Source of the DNA: Fictibacillus nanhaiensis
GTDB lineage: Bacteria > Bacillota > Bacilli > Bacillales > Fictibacillaceae
Length of the DNA stretch: 64,000 nt
Direction: 5' to 3'
NCBI RefSeq assembly: GCF_019801215.1
Contig: NZ_JAHVJO010000001.1
Location: forward strand, 1,550,001-1,614,000
Shown here: positions 52,912 to 61,345 of the stretch, in pieces
How the letters are laid out: each line of letters begins with the position of its first letter
Numbering within the stretch: position 1 is the stretch's first letter
Made by a program: the position numbers and the translations under genes
Notes under the pieces: model-generated
What the model was told of the DNA's origin: nothing
The model's input: only the letters and a program-made list of their open reading frames with translations
Database searches by the model: none

Positions 52912-55176
52912 TTACTCCTTTTCAAAAACAAACGAACCAAAGTCATTTTTCTTTAAAGCATACAATTTTTGATCATTAGGAAAATGAACTAATAATTCTT
53001 CCTTTTTATTCCCAAATTTCATCAATCTTTCTAAGAACTCTCCGAATTTAATAGCGTCCTCTTCATCTTTCTTATTTGGACAATATCCTTCAATAACTTT
53101 TAAGAGTAAGCTATAAAGTACAAAATCTATATCTAAATATGCACGTTCATTTGAATTATTGTTATTTCTATATCCAATAGTAATAATTGGTTTAAAGGAA
53201 TATAACACCTGTTCCCGATTTGGCTTTAAATGATCTATAACAGGTCTAAGAGTTAAATACTGTGCTAATCTTATTTTTTCGTTGGGCTTATTTATATATA
53301 AGTAATCCTTTTTAGGGCTACTTTTCCATTTAAATATGGCACTTTTTATTTGGTAATAGAACTTTTCTATCTCGTTATTTATTCCACTATTAAAATAATA
53401 TAAATTTTTCAAATAATCTTTAAAACTACTATTCTCAATAGACTTCACAAAAGATTTATTTGTTAAATAAGATAATCGAATAAACATCTCACAAAATTGT
53501 TGGAATGAATCCCCTTCTAAATCAGTCATTTCTTTAAATGAATCTAAATAATTTCTACCAGATTTAGTTAGTATATATTCCTCAATTAATGTTGCCCAAT
53601 CAGTTAATGTATTTAACTGTAGAATTACAATATCTATGGAGTGGGATCTATAATGGATTGGATCTAATAAGCTTATGTATCTTAGTATCTCTGAACGATC
53701 TCTCCTATTAAAAAGTAAATTAGGCACCGAAAAATTTAATTTCTCAAATTCTGTAGGCGTTCCATTTAAAAGTCCATCTTCTGGCACAATGATATCAGCA
53801 ATAAAGTTCATAAAAGATCTTGCAGAAATTACTATTTTATATTGAATAATTGCTTGAATAATAACTTGAACAATTTGATGTTGAACAAACTCGTCCATCA
53901 AAAATTCAAAATTCTGATGGACTTCCGACCTTATTCCACTTTTTTTATCTTCTAAATACGCTAAATAGAATGGGTTCTCTTCATTCTGATTGAATATCTT
54001 GTTAAGGATAGCACTATAAAAAGATGATTGAGCGCCATGCTCTGTTAACTCGTATGGATGATAGTCATTAAAGCTGAGTAAATTAAAATCTTCATTTGAA
54101 TAAACAGTTGTTGTATCCTGTGAGAAAAGGCCACTTTCATTTACGAAAGATATTAGTGTTTCAAATGTTGAAGCTAAGTGCTTATAATAAATAAAATTGT
54201 GTAAAACACCTAAGTTAATCGCTAGAATGATTTTTTCATTTGAATGTTCATGATTTTGATCTGCAAAAGGCTGAAGTATTTCTTCTAGAGTTTCCATTGC
54301 ATTTTTATTTGGAGAGAAACTCTCAGTAGCATCATTATATATAGTAAATTGTGATAACAGATCATTACGGTTACTCTTTAAATAAGCAAGTAAGTGTGAC
54401 TTTCCATCCCCAACACTTCCACAAAGGAGCACTAATTGACGCCCTGATTTATGAGCTGCTTTTTCTAATATCCCTTCAAAATCTTTTTGAAGTTTTCTTT
54501 CTACATGCATATAGTTCTTAAATGTACTAAATGAGTTCACATTTTCTACGGCTTCTTGAGCAGATTCTTGTAGCCTTTTTAATTCTCTATTTAAATAACT
54601 TTGATTATCTCCTAGATCTTTTTTAAATATCTCATTTGCATTAGTATTTTTCTCTACATTAGAATTAACAAGTTTATTGTTTTCCTTGTCTTCTTTAGTT
54701 AAAGCATCCATAATTTCTTTCTTTAACTGATCGATATTTATGTTTGATTTAGAATTTGGTTTTGGTTGTTTATATGGCGGAATCGTTACTAACTCGTTGG
54801 AGTACACCTCACAAAACCATACTCCTATTGTATACATGACCTTATGTACTTTTAGTGCTTCTGCGATGTCATAAAATGATCCATCATGTGCTGCTTTATT
54901 ACCCGCATGTCGAATTGTATCAAAAGCTTGATGAATATCCTTTTTGATGTAACCTTCTTTAGATAAGTAAGATACTTTATCGTGCATGGTTGAAAGGTAT
55001 ACATCTGAAATCCCATCCGTTTTTAATACAGATGATAATATCTCTTCAGCAAATAATCTCGCTTTTACTAATGCACTGCTAGGATCTTCATATATTAAAT
55101 GCTCCATTTTTTCAGCGTTAAGCGCACCTATCTTATTACTCGTTTCTAAAAATTTAAGAAGATAATCTTTCTCCAT
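52912..55176 (-). CDS. dptF: DptF, ATPase subunit of Dnd restriction
   Basis: This 754-residue protein starts with a DUF4145/HEPN-like helical domain (about residues 8-125, including HAGNKAAHDG). A P-loop domain follows with Walker A LLCGSVGDGKSHLL near residue 255. Large helical regions make up the remainder. DptF begins the dptFGH operon. A TTG at 55188 is in frame but lies on the GGGG ribosome site; ATG 55176 is chosen, although its spacing is long. It is the outermost gene of the island on this side. Confidence 0.82.
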   Translation of the reverse strand: MEKDYLLKFLETSNKIGALNAEKMEHLIYEDPSSALVKARLFAEEILSSVLKTDGISDVYLSTMHDKVSYLSKEGYIKKDIHQAFDTIRHAGNKAAHDGSFYDIAEALKVHKVMYTIGVWFCEVYSNELVTIPPYKQPKPNSKSNINIDQLKKEIMDALTKEDKENNKLVNSNVEKNTNANEIFKKDLGDNQSYLNRELKRLQESAQEAVENVNSFSTFKNYMHVERKLQKDFEGILEKAAHKSGRQLVLLCGSVGDGKSHLLAYLKSNRNDLLSQFTIYNDATESFSPNKNAMETLEEILQPFADQNHEHSNEKIILAINLGVLHNFIYYKHLASTFETLISFVNESGLFSQDTTTVYSNEDFNLLSFNDYHPYELTEHGAQSSFYSAILNKIFNQNEENPFYLAYLEDKKSGIRSEVHQNFEFLMDEFVQHQIVQVIIQAIIQYKIVISARSFMNFIADIIVPEDGLLNGTPTEFEKLNFSVPNLLFNRRDRSEILRYISLLDPIHYRSHSIDIVILQLNTLTDWATLIEEYILTKSGRNYLDSFKEMTDLEGDSFQQFCEMFIRLSYLTNKSFVKSIENSSFKDYLKNLYYFNSGINNEIEKFYYQIKSAIFKWKSSPKKDYLYINKPNEKIRLAQYLTLRPVIDHLKPNREQVLYSFKPIITIGYRNNNNSNERAYLDIDFVLYSLLLKVIEGYCPNKKDEEDAIKFGEFLERLMKFGNKKEELLVHFPNDQKLYALKKNDFGSFVFEKE

Positions 55177-55332
55177 AAATTGAATCAACCCCAGGTTATA
55201 TAAAATATTTACATTACATCATTATTTTAGCATATCGCAACATTGAAATGGTAAATCCTATCCATTATTAAATTTAATTGGTAAAACTTATACCTATGCA
55301 CCCCTGTATCCATACCTATCTTGAAAGATTGG

Positions 55333-55437
55333 TTACATGCTCCCTTTCATCAAACGATGAATTGGTGAGAATCCATGGATCATGAGGATTGGTGTACCAT
55401 ATCCGATTTCTTCATAATAGATATTCGCTTTGTCCAC
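55333..55437 (-). pseudogene. Truncated alpha/beta hydrolase remnant
   Basis: A minus-strand frame from GTG 55437 to a stop at 55333 encodes 34 residues, including NIYYEEIGYGTPILMIHGFS. This is the start of an alpha/beta hydrolase up to the oxyanion loop, but the catalytic remainder is missing. It lies just outside the dptF end of the island, so the gene may have been cut when the island arrived. The remaining sequence between 55189 and 55542 holds only the dptF promoter region. Confidence 0.55.
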
Positions 55438-55542
55438 TTTGCATTTTAGCTTCGGTTACTCGTTCGGCAATAAACATGATGAATCCTTTATTTGGAGCTT
55501 ATGTTAGAATGAAAAACATAGAAAAAGATAGGAGTGTATCTT

Positions 55543-55752
55543 TTGAAAGCTTATTTAATTCGATTATTGTTTGGTATTATGACGATGGTCATTGGTTATG
55601 GTGCCCTCTTTATGGTAGGGTGGCACAAACATTCAAATGCCATTATGTTTTTATTCCCGATAAGTGTAGCTGGCAGCTGGGGTGCGTGGTATTTTTATAA
55701 AACAATTATGGTAACAAAGAGAAAAAAGGAAAAGAGGAACGCAAAAACTTGA
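55543..55752 (+). CDS. Small two-helix membrane protein
   Basis: This 69-residue protein has two predicted membrane helices (about residues 4-25 and 29-52) and a strongly basic tail (KRKKEKRNAKT). GGAG is eight bases before the TTG at 55543; a GTG at 55534 is in frame but overlaps the ribosome site. It has its own terminator. Function unknown. Confidence 0.6.
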   Translation: MKAYLIRLLFGIMTMVIGYGALFMVGWHKHSNAIMFLFPISVAGSWGAWYFYKTIMVTKRKKEKRNAKT

Positions 55753-55760
55753 TAAACAAA

Positions 55761-55796
55761 AAGAAGCGAAGATCCCCTAAGATCTTCGCTTCTTTT
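55761..55796. terminator. Bidirectional terminator
   Basis: AAGAAGCGAAGATC (55761-55774) pairs perfectly with GATCTTCGCTTCTT (55781-55794), with TTTT following. It separates the small membrane gene from the convergent 47-residue gene. Confidence 0.85.
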
Positions 55797-55808
55797 AAAT
55801 AACTTCTA

Positions 55809-55952
55809 TCATTTCGGATTCAACGACGTCAGTTCGAATTCTGGCTGTTGCTTGTCTTGTTCGGTTATTGGCTTTTCAATGAGTACGTATCGTGGTACTG
55901 GCAGATCCAAAGGCTTTGCAGTTAGCTGTTCGTGGTTTGTGATTGTAAGCAT
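55809..55952 (-). CDS. 47-residue hypothetical protein
   Basis: The ATG at 55952 has GGAGGG seven bases upstream, and the frame runs 47 codons to TGA at 55809, ending close to the bidirectional terminator. The product starts MLTITNHEQLTAKP and contains PVPRYVLIEKPITEQ. It is soluble and Pro/Glu-rich. No family is recognised. The ideal ribosome site and terminator make it a likely real small gene. Confidence 0.55.
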   Translation of the reverse strand: MLTITNHEQLTAKPLDLPVPRYVLIEKPITEQDKQQPEFELTSLNPK

Positions 55953-56137
55953 AACTCATCCCTCCTTACCAGGTTTTAATCTCTATTTACCCAAAATGTT
56001 ATCGCAAGAAACTTTTTCCGACAAAAATAGTGCAACAGTCCTCATGATTTGTCAGCAACGTGACTATAGGAGTAGAATACATACTAGGAAAACGGTAAGG
56101 CTTTTGTCTACCCCATTTATGAAGGGAATGCATACAT

Positions 56138-57124
56138 ATGAGATTTGGTGTAATCGGAACGAACTGGATAACAGAAAGCTTTATTGCAGCGGCTAGTGCT
56201 GTCGAGAGTTTTACATTATCAGCAGTTTATTCACGTACAGAGGAAAAGGCGAAGGAATTTGCAGAAAAAAACGGTGCTGAATATACGTTTACGGATCTTG
56301 AGGAAATGGCTGCGAGCTCCGCAATTGATGCGGTCTATATCGCAAGCCCAAACTCGTTTCATGCGGAGCAAGCAATAACGTTCATGAATCATGGCAAGCA
56401 CGTGATCTGTGAGAAGCCGGTTGCGTCGAATGCACACGAACTCGAGCAAATGATCCAAACGGCAAAAGAAAACAACGTTCTTTTAATGGAAGCGATGCGC
56501 TCAACTGTGACACCAAATTTTAAGAGCGTAATGGACAACTTACATAAGATCGGACCCGTTCGCCGGTACTTTGCGAGCTCGTGTCAGTACTCTTCCCGCT
56601 ACGACACATATAAAGAAGGAACGGTGCTCAACGCGTTTAATCCCACATTCTCCAATGGTTCTCTCATGGACATCGGCATCTATTGTCTGTACCCGATGGT
56701 CGTTCTTTTTGGAAGTCCTGATTCGGTAAAGGCAAACGGACTTCTATTAGATTCCGGAGTAGATGGTGAAGGCAGCATCCTCTTAAACTATGGAGACAAA
56801 GATGCGGTCGTGATGTATTCGAAGATCTCAAACTCGTACGTCCCGTCTGAAATTCAAGGCGAGAACGGAAGCATCTTAATCGACCATATTCAAGACATGA
56901 CGAAGGTGGAAATCCGGTATAAAGATGGAACGACTGAAGATATTACGGTGAAGCAAGACAAGCCGAAGATGTATTATGAAGCGAAGGAATTTATTGAATT
57001 GATTGAGCGTGGTGAACTGGAGTCTAACGTGAACTCACACGCCAACTCCCTTGCTGTTATGAAGATCATGGATGAAGCGAGAAAGCAGATGGGGTTAGTC
57101 TACCCAGCGGACAATCGTTCATAG
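56138..57124 (+). CDS. Gfo/Idh/MocA-family oxidoreductase
   Basis: This 328-residue NAD(P)-dependent dehydrogenase has the Rossmann start GVIGTNWI (residues 4-11), EKP at 92-94 (catalytic Lys93) and a C-terminal alpha/beta substrate domain including GSLMDIGIYCLYP. It probably acts on a sugar or cyclitol. GAAGGG lies before the ATG. It is monocistronic; the region 55953-56137 is its promoter region and the start of the convergent small gene. Confidence 0.85.
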   Translation: MRFGVIGTNWITESFIAAASAVESFTLSAVYSRTEEKAKEFAEKNGAEYTFTDLEEMAASSAIDAVYIASPNSFHAEQAITFMNHGKHVICEKPVASNAHELEQMIQTAKENNVLLMEAMRSTVTPNFKSVMDNLHKIGPVRRYFASSCQYSSRYDTYKEGTVLNAFNPTFSNGSLMDIGIYCLYPMVVLFGSPDSVKANGLLLDSGVDGEGSILLNYGDKDAVVMYSKISNSYVPSEIQGENGSILIDHIQDMTKVEIRYKDGTTEDITVKQDKPKMYYEAKEFIELIERGELESNVNSHANSLAVMKIMDEARKQMGLVYPADNRS

Positions 57125-57134
57125 AATTAGCGTT

Positions 57135-57473
57135 TTATTTTCGAAGACCAACACCTAACGCTTTTTTCGTTTCTTTATCCAAATAAACAATAAGGGGTCC
57201 AAGATCTCCGTCGTTTGTTGTTTTAAATGTAACTTTTAATGTTGGGAGATTTTCAATGTTAACCCATTTGTTTTCATGGTTTTCCACTTCAACGGTTTCC
57301 GTCGAGATAAACTCTTCCACTTGGGCATCTTCCCAGTCCTTGATGCTTTGTTGAGAAGAAGCATCCAAATAATTATAAGCTCGTTTTATATCATTAGAAT
57401 ATGGTGAATCAGAACTGCATGATACTAATAAAACAGTAGCCCACAAGGTAATCATAATTTGTATTCGTTTCAT
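57135..57473 (-). CDS. Putative lipoprotein
   Basis: This 112-residue protein has a lipoprotein signal: a basic start, hydrophobic ITLWATVLLV and lipobox LVSC with Cys19. The mature part has no recognised domain. AAAGGGG precedes the ATG. It converges with the oxidoreductase gene only ten bases away. A perfect hairpin lies just upstream of its ribosome site. Confidence 0.65.
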   Translation of the reverse strand: MKRIQIMITLWATVLLVSCSSDSPYSNDIKRAYNYLDASSQQSIKDWEDAQVEEFISTETVEVENHENKWVNIENLPTLKVTFKTTNDGDLGPLIVYLDKETKKALGVGLRK

Positions 57474-57497
57474 TTGAGACCCCTTTGATACTTATCG

Positions 57498-57525
57498 ATC
57501 TTTTAGAGGCTATGCTCTAAAAGAT
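57498..57525. other. Perfect hairpin upstream of a lipoprotein gene
   Basis: ATCTTTTAGAG (57498-57508) and CTCTAAAAGAT (57515-57525) are perfectly complementary around GCTATG. No T run follows on the minus strand, so it could be a leader hairpin or operator rather than a terminator. Confidence 0.4.
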
Positions 57526-57550
57526 ATTTGCTAATGGTCTTTTCTTTTTC

Positions 57551-57689
57551 TTCATTGACCAGTTGTTTGGAGTGCAAGGTGCGAGACTACGGCTAGGATT
57601 AGTGGGACAGTCGGAAAAGCGAAAGCGGCGGAAATCAACTACTCTCAAAGACTCTTTTCTATAGATAGTTGCAAACGTTCGTTATTCTC
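57551..57689. repeat. Dispersed repeat, first unit of a tandem pair
   Basis: It opens with TTCATTGACCAGTTG, then AGTGCAAGGTGCGAGACT, AGTGGGACAG and CGGAAATCAACT. It lacks the central hairpin of the fuller copies. The next unit starts 139 bases later. Confidence 0.7.
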
Positions 57690-57838
57690 TTCATTGACCA
57701 GTTGATTAGAGTGCAAGGTGCGAGACTCCTGCGGGATCAGCGGGACAGGTGAGACTCCTAATGGTGCTTGCACCAAGGAGGCTCACCGTACGCCCCGCGG
57801 AAAGCGAGCATCCTGAAACGGAAATCAACTCTCAAAAC
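57690..57838. repeat. Dispersed repeat, second unit with hairpin
   Basis: It opens with the same TTCATTGACCAGTTG and contains the full element. GGTGAGACTCCT (57748-57759) pairs with AGGAGGCTCACC (57776-57787), with an inner GGTG/CACC stem. Blocks CCCCGCGGAAAGCGAGCATC and GGAAATCAACT follow. Together the two units fill most of the 57474-57875 gap. Confidence 0.75.
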
Positions 57839-57875
57839 ATCAGATGATTCCTATCTAAGCGTTCTTATTTTTTGT

Positions 57876-58379
57876 CTAATACTCCATCGAATTTGCTGCC
57901 TTTACAAGATCCTTAATCGTAATTTCTTTTTCACTATCTGTAACGACGCTTATGCCATAGTACAAATCGTCTTTCTTCCAGCGGATGCTCTTCGCATTGG
58001 GAGTATCCGTTTCAATCACAACCTCTGTGCCGTCTTTTAGCTTTGTTGTCTTAAACGCCCCATCCCCAGAAAAGCTAGAGTTCTTATTCTGAAACGTCGT
58101 CACATGAAGCACGGTTGCTTCTCCATCTCCATAAACAAACTCCGTATGAACAATATCCCCTTTTGGATCTCCAGGTAGATCTCCCGCATACATCAACTCA
58201 ACATTCTTCGGTTCAAATGGAAGTTCCTCAGGTGCCGCTAAACGTTCCTGCACCGTTTCCGGCAATTGTTCGGCCACCTTTTTCACTTCTGGATAGTCTT
58301 CTTTCAATTGTTCAACGACACCGTTTCCACTGCACGCCGTTAAGAAAACCAGGAACGCTGCTGCTATGATCTTTTTCAT
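57876..58379 (-). CDS. Putative lipoprotein with DUF4367-like domain
   Basis: This 167-residue protein has a lipoprotein signal MKKIIAAAFLVFLTAC, with the modified Cys16. The mature part ends with RWKKDDLYYGISVV and ITIKDLVKAANSM, recalling DUF4367 domains found in Bacillus membrane-associated proteins; that match is tentative. The frame is open 19 codons upstream, but GGGGGG lies before ATG 58379 and the signal starts there. It is separated from pelG by a terminator. Confidence 0.65.
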   Translation of the reverse strand: MKKIIAAAFLVFLTACSGNGVVEQLKEDYPEVKKVAEQLPETVQERLAAPEELPFEPKNVELMYAGDLPGDPKGDIVHTEFVYGDGEATVLHVTTFQNKNSSFSGDGAFKTTKLKDGTEVVIETDTPNAKSIRWKKDDLYYGISVVTDSEKEITIKDLVKAANSMEY

Positions 58380-58439
58380 CTTTATCCCCCCTGTCTTCCC
58401 TATATTCAATAAAATGGCATTAAATACCTGTAACATGGA

Positions 58440-58477
58440 TAAAAAAAACGCCAGGAATCCTCATGTTCCTAACGTTT
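58440..58477 (-). terminator. Terminator of the pel operon
   Basis: On the minus strand AACGTTAGGAA pairs with TTCCTGGCGTT, including two G-U pairs, followed by a long T run. It lies just after the pelG stop. Confidence 0.8.
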
Positions 58478-58488
58478 CGTCTGTTTTC

Positions 58489-59940
58489 CTAAGCTATTCG
58501 GTTTAAGAGAATGGACAGCTTCGTCATGGCGCCATCTTCCCTTTTATATTCTGTGTGGCAAAACGTATAATAGTCTATTTTTTCAACATAGGAGAACAGT
58601 CTGACAAAAGAGATAATCATACTGATCAGGCTGCCGATAACGAATCCCATTCCATAATATGTTGGCCCGAATGGCAGAAGGACGAGTGAAAACAGCAAGA
58701 CGCCCATAAAGAAGCTGTAAGCAGACCAAGCGGCACCTTTTCGATCATCAAAATACAGAAGAAGGAGAATCATAACCAAGGTTAGACCGTTACAAAAGGC
58801 ACCAATAATCGCATAGCGCAGAATGTGAACGAACAGATCGTTAGCAAGCACGATCGGAACAAGCAAGAACGTTAGTCCAATCAGTCCGGCAGAGAACAAT
58901 CCTTGTGTTCGAAACAATCGTTCAATCTCTTGTTTCAAGACGAGAATCATCTTGTCTTTCGCTTTATGGATCTGCTTTAAGTTTCCGCCTTTGTTCACGA
59001 ACTCATAATACGTACGGTATCTCTCGTAAAATCTCGTTTCGACTGAGACGACGAAGAGCACATACGTCGGCAGGATCGATAAATACGCATAGAAGAGCGC
59101 TGAGTCATACTGCGGCATGAATAAAAAGAAACCGAATCGCTGCTCGCTTTCTCCTAACAGCCAGATAACGCCATTTCCTGTCCATAATCCAATATTGTAT
59201 AGAGTTCCCGTAATAAACAAGGACGGATAATAATCAAAGTAACGAAGGTATTCGAACTCCCCGCCTTCATCCGATGCTGGATATGTGGCGAATACCGCAT
59301 GAGACAACCATAACAAAGTAACTGCAAATCCGAGCCAGAAGCATGCTAATAGAACGTGAGCCTGACTGTAGGCAATCGGCAGTGACACGTCAACATACAA
59401 ACAGAGTGCAGTGCTGACTAACGTGACGAAACCTCCCGCTAAAAACCCGAACGAGATGGCTGAATAATTTTTGGCGCCCGATAAAAACAAAAAGAGCACC
59501 CATATGGCATTGATGGAAATGAACAACCCTAATACGAGCAGCTTGTAACTGATCGGTAATTCGGCGAGAAACGCAAACACAAGCCATAATAATACCGCGA
59601 GCGCCACCGTTGTTTTTAGCATGCCAAGAAATGCCGGCAGCACCTTCTCGGGTTTATCTTCGTACAAACAATCTGATACATACCGGGTGACGACAAGCTG
59701 CTGTAAGCCGAACAGAACTTGAGAAAAGATAAAGCAATACGTGACCGACAGCAAGAATAACTCTCTGTCCACTTTTGCGATTCCCACACGAGAGAACGCG
59801 AGCTGAAGAACCGTTATGGTGGTAATAACGAGCAGCCACGGTCCAGCTGTGACGAACAGCGAGTACAGATAGGCTTTTATTCTTGAAGAATAGTAATCTT
59901 CTTTAAACAGTTTTTGTAATTGAAAGCCTATTCCTGCCAT
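58489..59940 (-). CDS. pelG: PelG, Pel polysaccharide flippase-like membrane protein
   Basis: This 483-residue protein has about 12 membrane helices and the PelG opening MAGIGFQLQKLFKEDYYSS, then YLYSLFVTAGPWLL. PelG is a MOP-family inner-membrane protein that, with PelD, PelE and PelF, forms the synthase/export complex for the cationic Pel polysaccharide. It overlaps pelF by 38 bases and is last in the operon. The order E-A-F-G matches Gram-positive pel loci. Confidence 0.9.
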   Translation of the reverse strand: MAGIGFQLQKLFKEDYYSSRIKAYLYSLFVTAGPWLLVITTITVLQLAFSRVGIAKVDRELFLLSVTYCFIFSQVLFGLQQLVVTRYVSDCLYEDKPEKVLPAFLGMLKTTVALAVLLWLVFAFLAELPISYKLLVLGLFISINAIWVLFLFLSGAKNYSAISFGFLAGGFVTLVSTALCLYVDVSLPIAYSQAHVLLACFWLGFAVTLLWLSHAVFATYPASDEGGEFEYLRYFDYYPSLFITGTLYNIGLWTGNGVIWLLGESEQRFGFFLFMPQYDSALFYAYLSILPTYVLFVVSVETRFYERYRTYYEFVNKGGNLKQIHKAKDKMILVLKQEIERLFRTQGLFSAGLIGLTFLLVPIVLANDLFVHILRYAIIGAFCNGLTLVMILLLLYFDDRKGAAWSAYSFFMGVLLFSLVLLPFGPTYYGMGFVIGSLISMIISFVRLFSYVEKIDYYTFCHTEYKREDGAMTKLSILLNRIA

Positions 59941-61345
59941 ATCTCATGTCCTTTCGATATAATCGCTCATAGCTCTCGCTGACTTTTTCACTGGAATATA
60001 AGGTAACCGCTCTTCGTCTTCCCGTCTCCCCTAACTCGGGCAGCAGATCTCGGTTGTGGATACACCACGAGATCCGTTCCGCTAATGCTTCCGGGTTCAC
60101 AGGCGGAACGACAAACCCGCACGAACCGAAGACATCATCTTCACGGCCTTCAATCAATTCTCTGCAGCCTCCGACGTCTGTTACAATCCACGGTTTTCCA
60201 TACGCCATCCCTTCCAACACGGCTAATGGCTGTCCTTCTGAAATGCTCGAGAGCACACACACATCATACTTCCCTACATATTGGGTGATATCTACTAAAC
60301 CTTTAAAATGAACAACAGACGATAACCCTAATTCAGCGACTAGCTTCAAGCAGGCATCCGCATATTCCGGGTCTTCTTTATCTGGACCGAGTATTTCCCA
60401 CTGAAATTTTTCTCCTTGGCTTTGAAGAATTTTAGCTGTGTAGATCATTGTCTTAATATCCTTAATCGGAACGACACGCACGATGCTTCCGATTGTAAAC
60501 ATCGTTTGGCTGGATTCCGTTGTAACGGTTGTCTCTGGAATGGTGATACCGTTTGGAATAATGTTTGTCTTCTTGATCGGCGCACCAAGCTCGATCTGGT
60601 AGAGTCTATTATTCTCAAAAAGAGATACGATGTCCCGGGCAACGGTATACGCCTGTCGGGACAAGTGGTGGAAGAACTGAATCCATCTTTTTTTATACTC
60701 AAGGGGAACCCAGCCGGCACGCAAGATTTCTTCTTCCCGTTCCCTTGAATAGATGCCATGCTCTGTAATCACAAACGGTTTATTTCGTTTCACAGAAAGA
60801 TAGGCTCCTAGAAGACCTCCGTATCCGGTCGAAAAGCTATGGTAGAGGTCGACGTCACTTCCTGTGGATTGCTGAAGCAGCTGGATTACAGGTGTGTACA
60901 TCGATTTGTACGTATACACATAGTCAAGAAATGACCCGCTCTGTTCTTCATACTGATAAGCGCGCTGAACAATTTCATAGAACTCGGGACTTTGAAAAAA
61001 ACCCTTCAGATTCCCCATCCTCGTTTGGTCACCGATTAACAAAAGCGTATTCGGATCAACCGATTGAAACGTGAACCATTCAAATAAATGTTCAACTTCC
61101 TGCTTTGTTAGGTTGGGTTTTCGTTCAAAGCTGGAAGTTTCACTTACAGAGATGGGAAGGTTTTTCAGAAAATCAAAATTCCACGGCAGATCATACTCGA
61201 TATCAGAGACGACTTTTTGCTCGCTCGTAATTGTATACATCCCAAATGAGAAACCATGAAGCTGTGAGGTTAGAAGATGTGCCCAACTGGATACACCGCC
61301 ACTCACGAATGGATAGCTTCCTTCGGCAATTAAGCCTACCTTCAT
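59903..61345 (-). CDS. pelF: PelF, GT4-family glycosyltransferase
   Basis: This 480-residue cytosolic glycosyltransferase begins with VGLIAEGSYPFVSGGVSSWA, the typical PelF N-terminus. The C-terminal nucleotide-sugar domain has SISEGQPLAVLEGMAYGKPW, with the EGxPLAxLE pattern of GT4 enzymes. PelF uses a UDP-N-acetylhexosamine to polymerise Pel at the PelDEG complex. It overlaps the upstream gene by four bases and pelG by 38, so translation is coupled. Confidence 0.9.
   Translation of the reverse strand: MKVGLIAEGSYPFVSGGVSSWAHLLTSQLHGFSFGMYTITSEQKVVSDIEYDLPWNFDFLKNLPISVSETSSFERKPNLTKQEVEHLFEWFTFQSVDPNTLLLIGDQTRMGNLKGFFQSPEFYEIVQRAYQYEEQSGSFLDYVYTYKSMYTPVIQLLQQSTGSDVDLYHSFSTGYGGLLGAYLSVKRNKPFVITEHGIYSREREEEILRAGWVPLEYKKRWIQFFHHLSRQAYTVARDIVSLFENNRLYQIELGAPIKKTNIIPNGITIPETTVTTESSQTMFTIGSIVRVVPIKDIKTMIYTAKILQSQGEKFQWEILGPDKEDPEYADACLKLVAELGLSSVVHFKGLVDITQYVGKYDVCVLSSISEGQPLAVLEGMAYGKPWIVTDVGGCRELIEGREDDVFGSCGFVVPPVNPEALAERISWCIHNRDLLPELGETGRRRAVTLYSSEKVSESYERLYRKDMRYGRNRLSITKTV

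Noticed and set aside
57126-57165. Terminator between the oxidoreductase and lipoprotein genes
   Set aside because: AGCGTT and AACGCT are inverted but only six bases long with a loop of about 24, too weak to list.
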